A stretch of 64,000 bases of DNA from contig NZ_SMNT01000001.1 in assembly GCF_004348265.1 (NCBI RefSeq), forward strand, positions 62,001 to 126,000, read 5' to 3'. Shown here piece after piece: positions 62,891-64,000 of this stretch. Source of the DNA: Methylobacterium segetis (GTDB taxonomy: Bacteria; Pseudomonadota; Alphaproteobacteria; Rhizobiales; Beijerinckiaceae). The translations under genes were made by a program, and so were the position numbers. A model generated the notes under the pieces. It ran no database searches. It was not told the origin of the DNA and saw nothing but the letters and a program-made list of their open reading frames with translations. How positions within the stretch are numbered: position 1 is the first letter of the stretch; each line of letters opens with the position of its first letter.

Positions 62891-64000
62891 ATGGTCCCGG
62901 TCCTGCTCGTCCTCAATGCCGGCTCGTCGAGCCTGAAGTTCCAGGTCTTCGAGCTCGGCGAGGCCGAGGAGCCGCTGCGCCTCTTCCGGGGCCTGTTCGA
63001 GGGGTTGGGCGGGTCCGCGCACCTGCTGATCCGGGACGGGGCCGGGAACGCGGTCGCCGACGAAGCCTTCGAGGGTCCCGGATGGGGCCACGAGGAGGCG
63101 CTCCTGCACGTCGCCGCATGGCTGCGCGCGCACGGCAGCGGCCTCCGGCTCGCCGCCGTCGGGCACCGGGTCGTCCATGGCGGCCTCGCCTACGACGCGC
63201 CGGTGCACGTGGATGCGGAAGTGCTGGAGAACCTGGAGCGCCTCGTGCCCCTCGCTCCCCTCCATCAGCCGCACAATCTCGAGCCGATCCGCATCCTCAG
63301 GCAGCGCTTCCCCGACCTGCCGCAGATCGCCTGTTTCGACACGGCCTTCCACCGCGGCCAGCCGGAGATCGCGCAGCTCTTCGCCCTGCCGCATGCGATG
63401 ACCGAGAGGGGCGTGCGCCGCTACGGCTTCCACGGCCTGTCCTACGCCTACATCGCCTCGGTGCTCGCGGCCTACGACCCCGCCCTCGCCTCTTCCCGCG
63501 TGGTGGTGGCCCATCTCGGCAACGGCGCCAGCCTCTGCGCCCTCGATCGCGGCCGGAGCGTCGCGACCACGATGGGTTTCTCCGCCCTCGACGGCCTGCC
63601 GATGGGCACCCGCTGCGGCGCCCTCGATGCGGGAGTCGTGTTCTACATGCTGCGCGAGATGGGGCTCACGCCCGACGAGGCGGAGCAGGTGCTCTACACG
63701 CAGTCCGGGCTCCGCGGGGTCTCCGGGCTGTCGAACGACATGCGCAGGCTGCGCTCGCTGGCGGGCGCGGACCCCGATGCGGGGCGCGCGATCGACCTGT
63801 TCGTCTACCGGATCGGGCGGGAACTCGGCTCCCTGACGGCGGCGCTCGGCGGCCTCGACGCCGTCGTCTTCACCGGCGGCATCGGCGAGAACGACGCCGC
63901 CACGCGCGCCGAGGTCCTGCGCGGCGCGGCCTGGGCCGGATTTGCCCTCGACGAGGCCGCCAACGCGGCGGGCGGCCCGCGCCTGACGCGGGGGCCGGGC
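62891..64000 (+). CDS. ackA: acetate kinase, 3' end outside window
   Basis: The frame starts ATG 62891, 3 bases after the pta stop, and stays open to the right edge (370 codons of about 400). Signature VLNAGSSSLKFQVFE is at the N-terminus, then GHRVVHGG, ACFDTAFHRGQPEIAQLFAL, RRYGFHGLSYAYI, VVAHLGNGASLCAL, MGTRCGALDAG and VFTGGIGEND. These are the acetate kinase phosphate, substrate and ATP-binding motifs. It makes acetate and ATP from acetyl phosphate, coupled to pta. All expected catalytic residues up to the edge are present. Confidence 0.95.
   Translation, partial: MVPVLLVLNAGSSSLKFQVFELGEAEEPLRLFRGLFEGLGGSAHLLIRDGAGNAVADEAFEGPGWGHEEALLHVAAWLRAHGSGLRLAAVGHRVVHGGLAYDAPVHVDAEVLENLERLVPLAPLHQPHNLEPIRILRQRFPDLPQIACFDTAFHRGQPEIAQLFALPHAMTERGVRRYGFHGLSYAYIASVLAAYDPALASSRVVVAHLGNGASLCALDRGRSVATTMGFSALDGLPMGTRCGALDAGVVFYMLREMGLTPDEAEQVLYTQSGLRGVSGLSNDMRRLRSLAGADPDAGRAIDLFVYRIGRELGSLTAALGGLDAVVFTGGIGENDAATRAEVLRGAAWAGFALDEAANAAGGPRLTRGPG

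Noticed and set aside
62913..63836. Short alternative frames over the right-edge gene
   Set aside because: They are shadows of acetate kinase, whose own frame runs from 62891 without a stop to the edge.

Overview
The window is high-GC, densely coded DNA in the style of an alphaproteobacterium. Methylobacterium/Methylorubrum or a related Rhizobiales genome is my best guess, based on codon style, the phosphotransacetylase/acetate kinase pair, the aromatic-acid CoA genes and the mix of accessory genes. This is inference; there is no rRNA marker, and I found no tRNA, rRNA or CRISPR array.

Left part (about 1-42 kb) is a genomic/defence island. In order it holds: a truncated ADP-ribosylglycohydrolase (window edge); an ArdC-like antirestriction protein running into a DnaE2 remnant; a convergent mcrB-mcrC type IV restriction operon; an orphan gene; a dual-specificity-phosphatase/ADP-ribosylglycohydrolase fusion broken by one in-frame TGA; two small overlapping genes, one with a PD-(D/E)XK-like domain; a three-gene operon (unknown protein, PLD nuclease, SNF2-type helicase) that looks like a defence system; a DUF1524 (GmrSD-type) remnant between two small orphan genes; a second large operon (19374-33162) with a RecB-like/DEDD nuclease-SF1 helicase, a 2526-residue protein with two GHKL (sacsin/Hsp90-like) ATPase modules and an SNF2-like protein whose Walker A lysine is glutamine; a complete type I restriction-modification operon (hsdM-hsdS-hsdR) with a YgjP-type metalloprotease as fourth gene; and decayed IS481-family pieces closing the island at about 41.8-42.15 kb. 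The hsd block reads visibly lower in GC than its neighbours, suggesting separate arrival.

Middle part (42.2-58.1 kb) is catabolic. A first group (outer-membrane MetA/SphA-like protein, cupin, AraC regulator, flavin monooxygenase) shares a matched pair of 20-bp-spaced boxes in two promoters. A second group is an anthranilate (2-aminobenzoate) CoA pathway: ligase, hotdog thioesterase, RidA and arylformamidase-like hydrolase in one operon, divergent from a 2-aminobenzoyl-CoA monooxygenase/reductase followed by a MarR regulator. A third operon (metallo-beta-lactamase fold, FAH-family hydrolase, SDR, cupin, SDR) starts behind a promoter bracketed by the same palindromes seen between the ligase and monooxygenase, so one MarR regulon probably spans all three transcripts.

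Right part (58.1-64 kb) is ordinary chromosome: a glycine-rich exported protein, a secreted PLA2-like protein, a small orphan gene, a GNAT acetyltransferase, an exported PRC-barrel-like protein, and pta-ackA running off the right edge.

The best candidates for undescribed biology are the 19374-33162 operon and the 11508-17494 operon.
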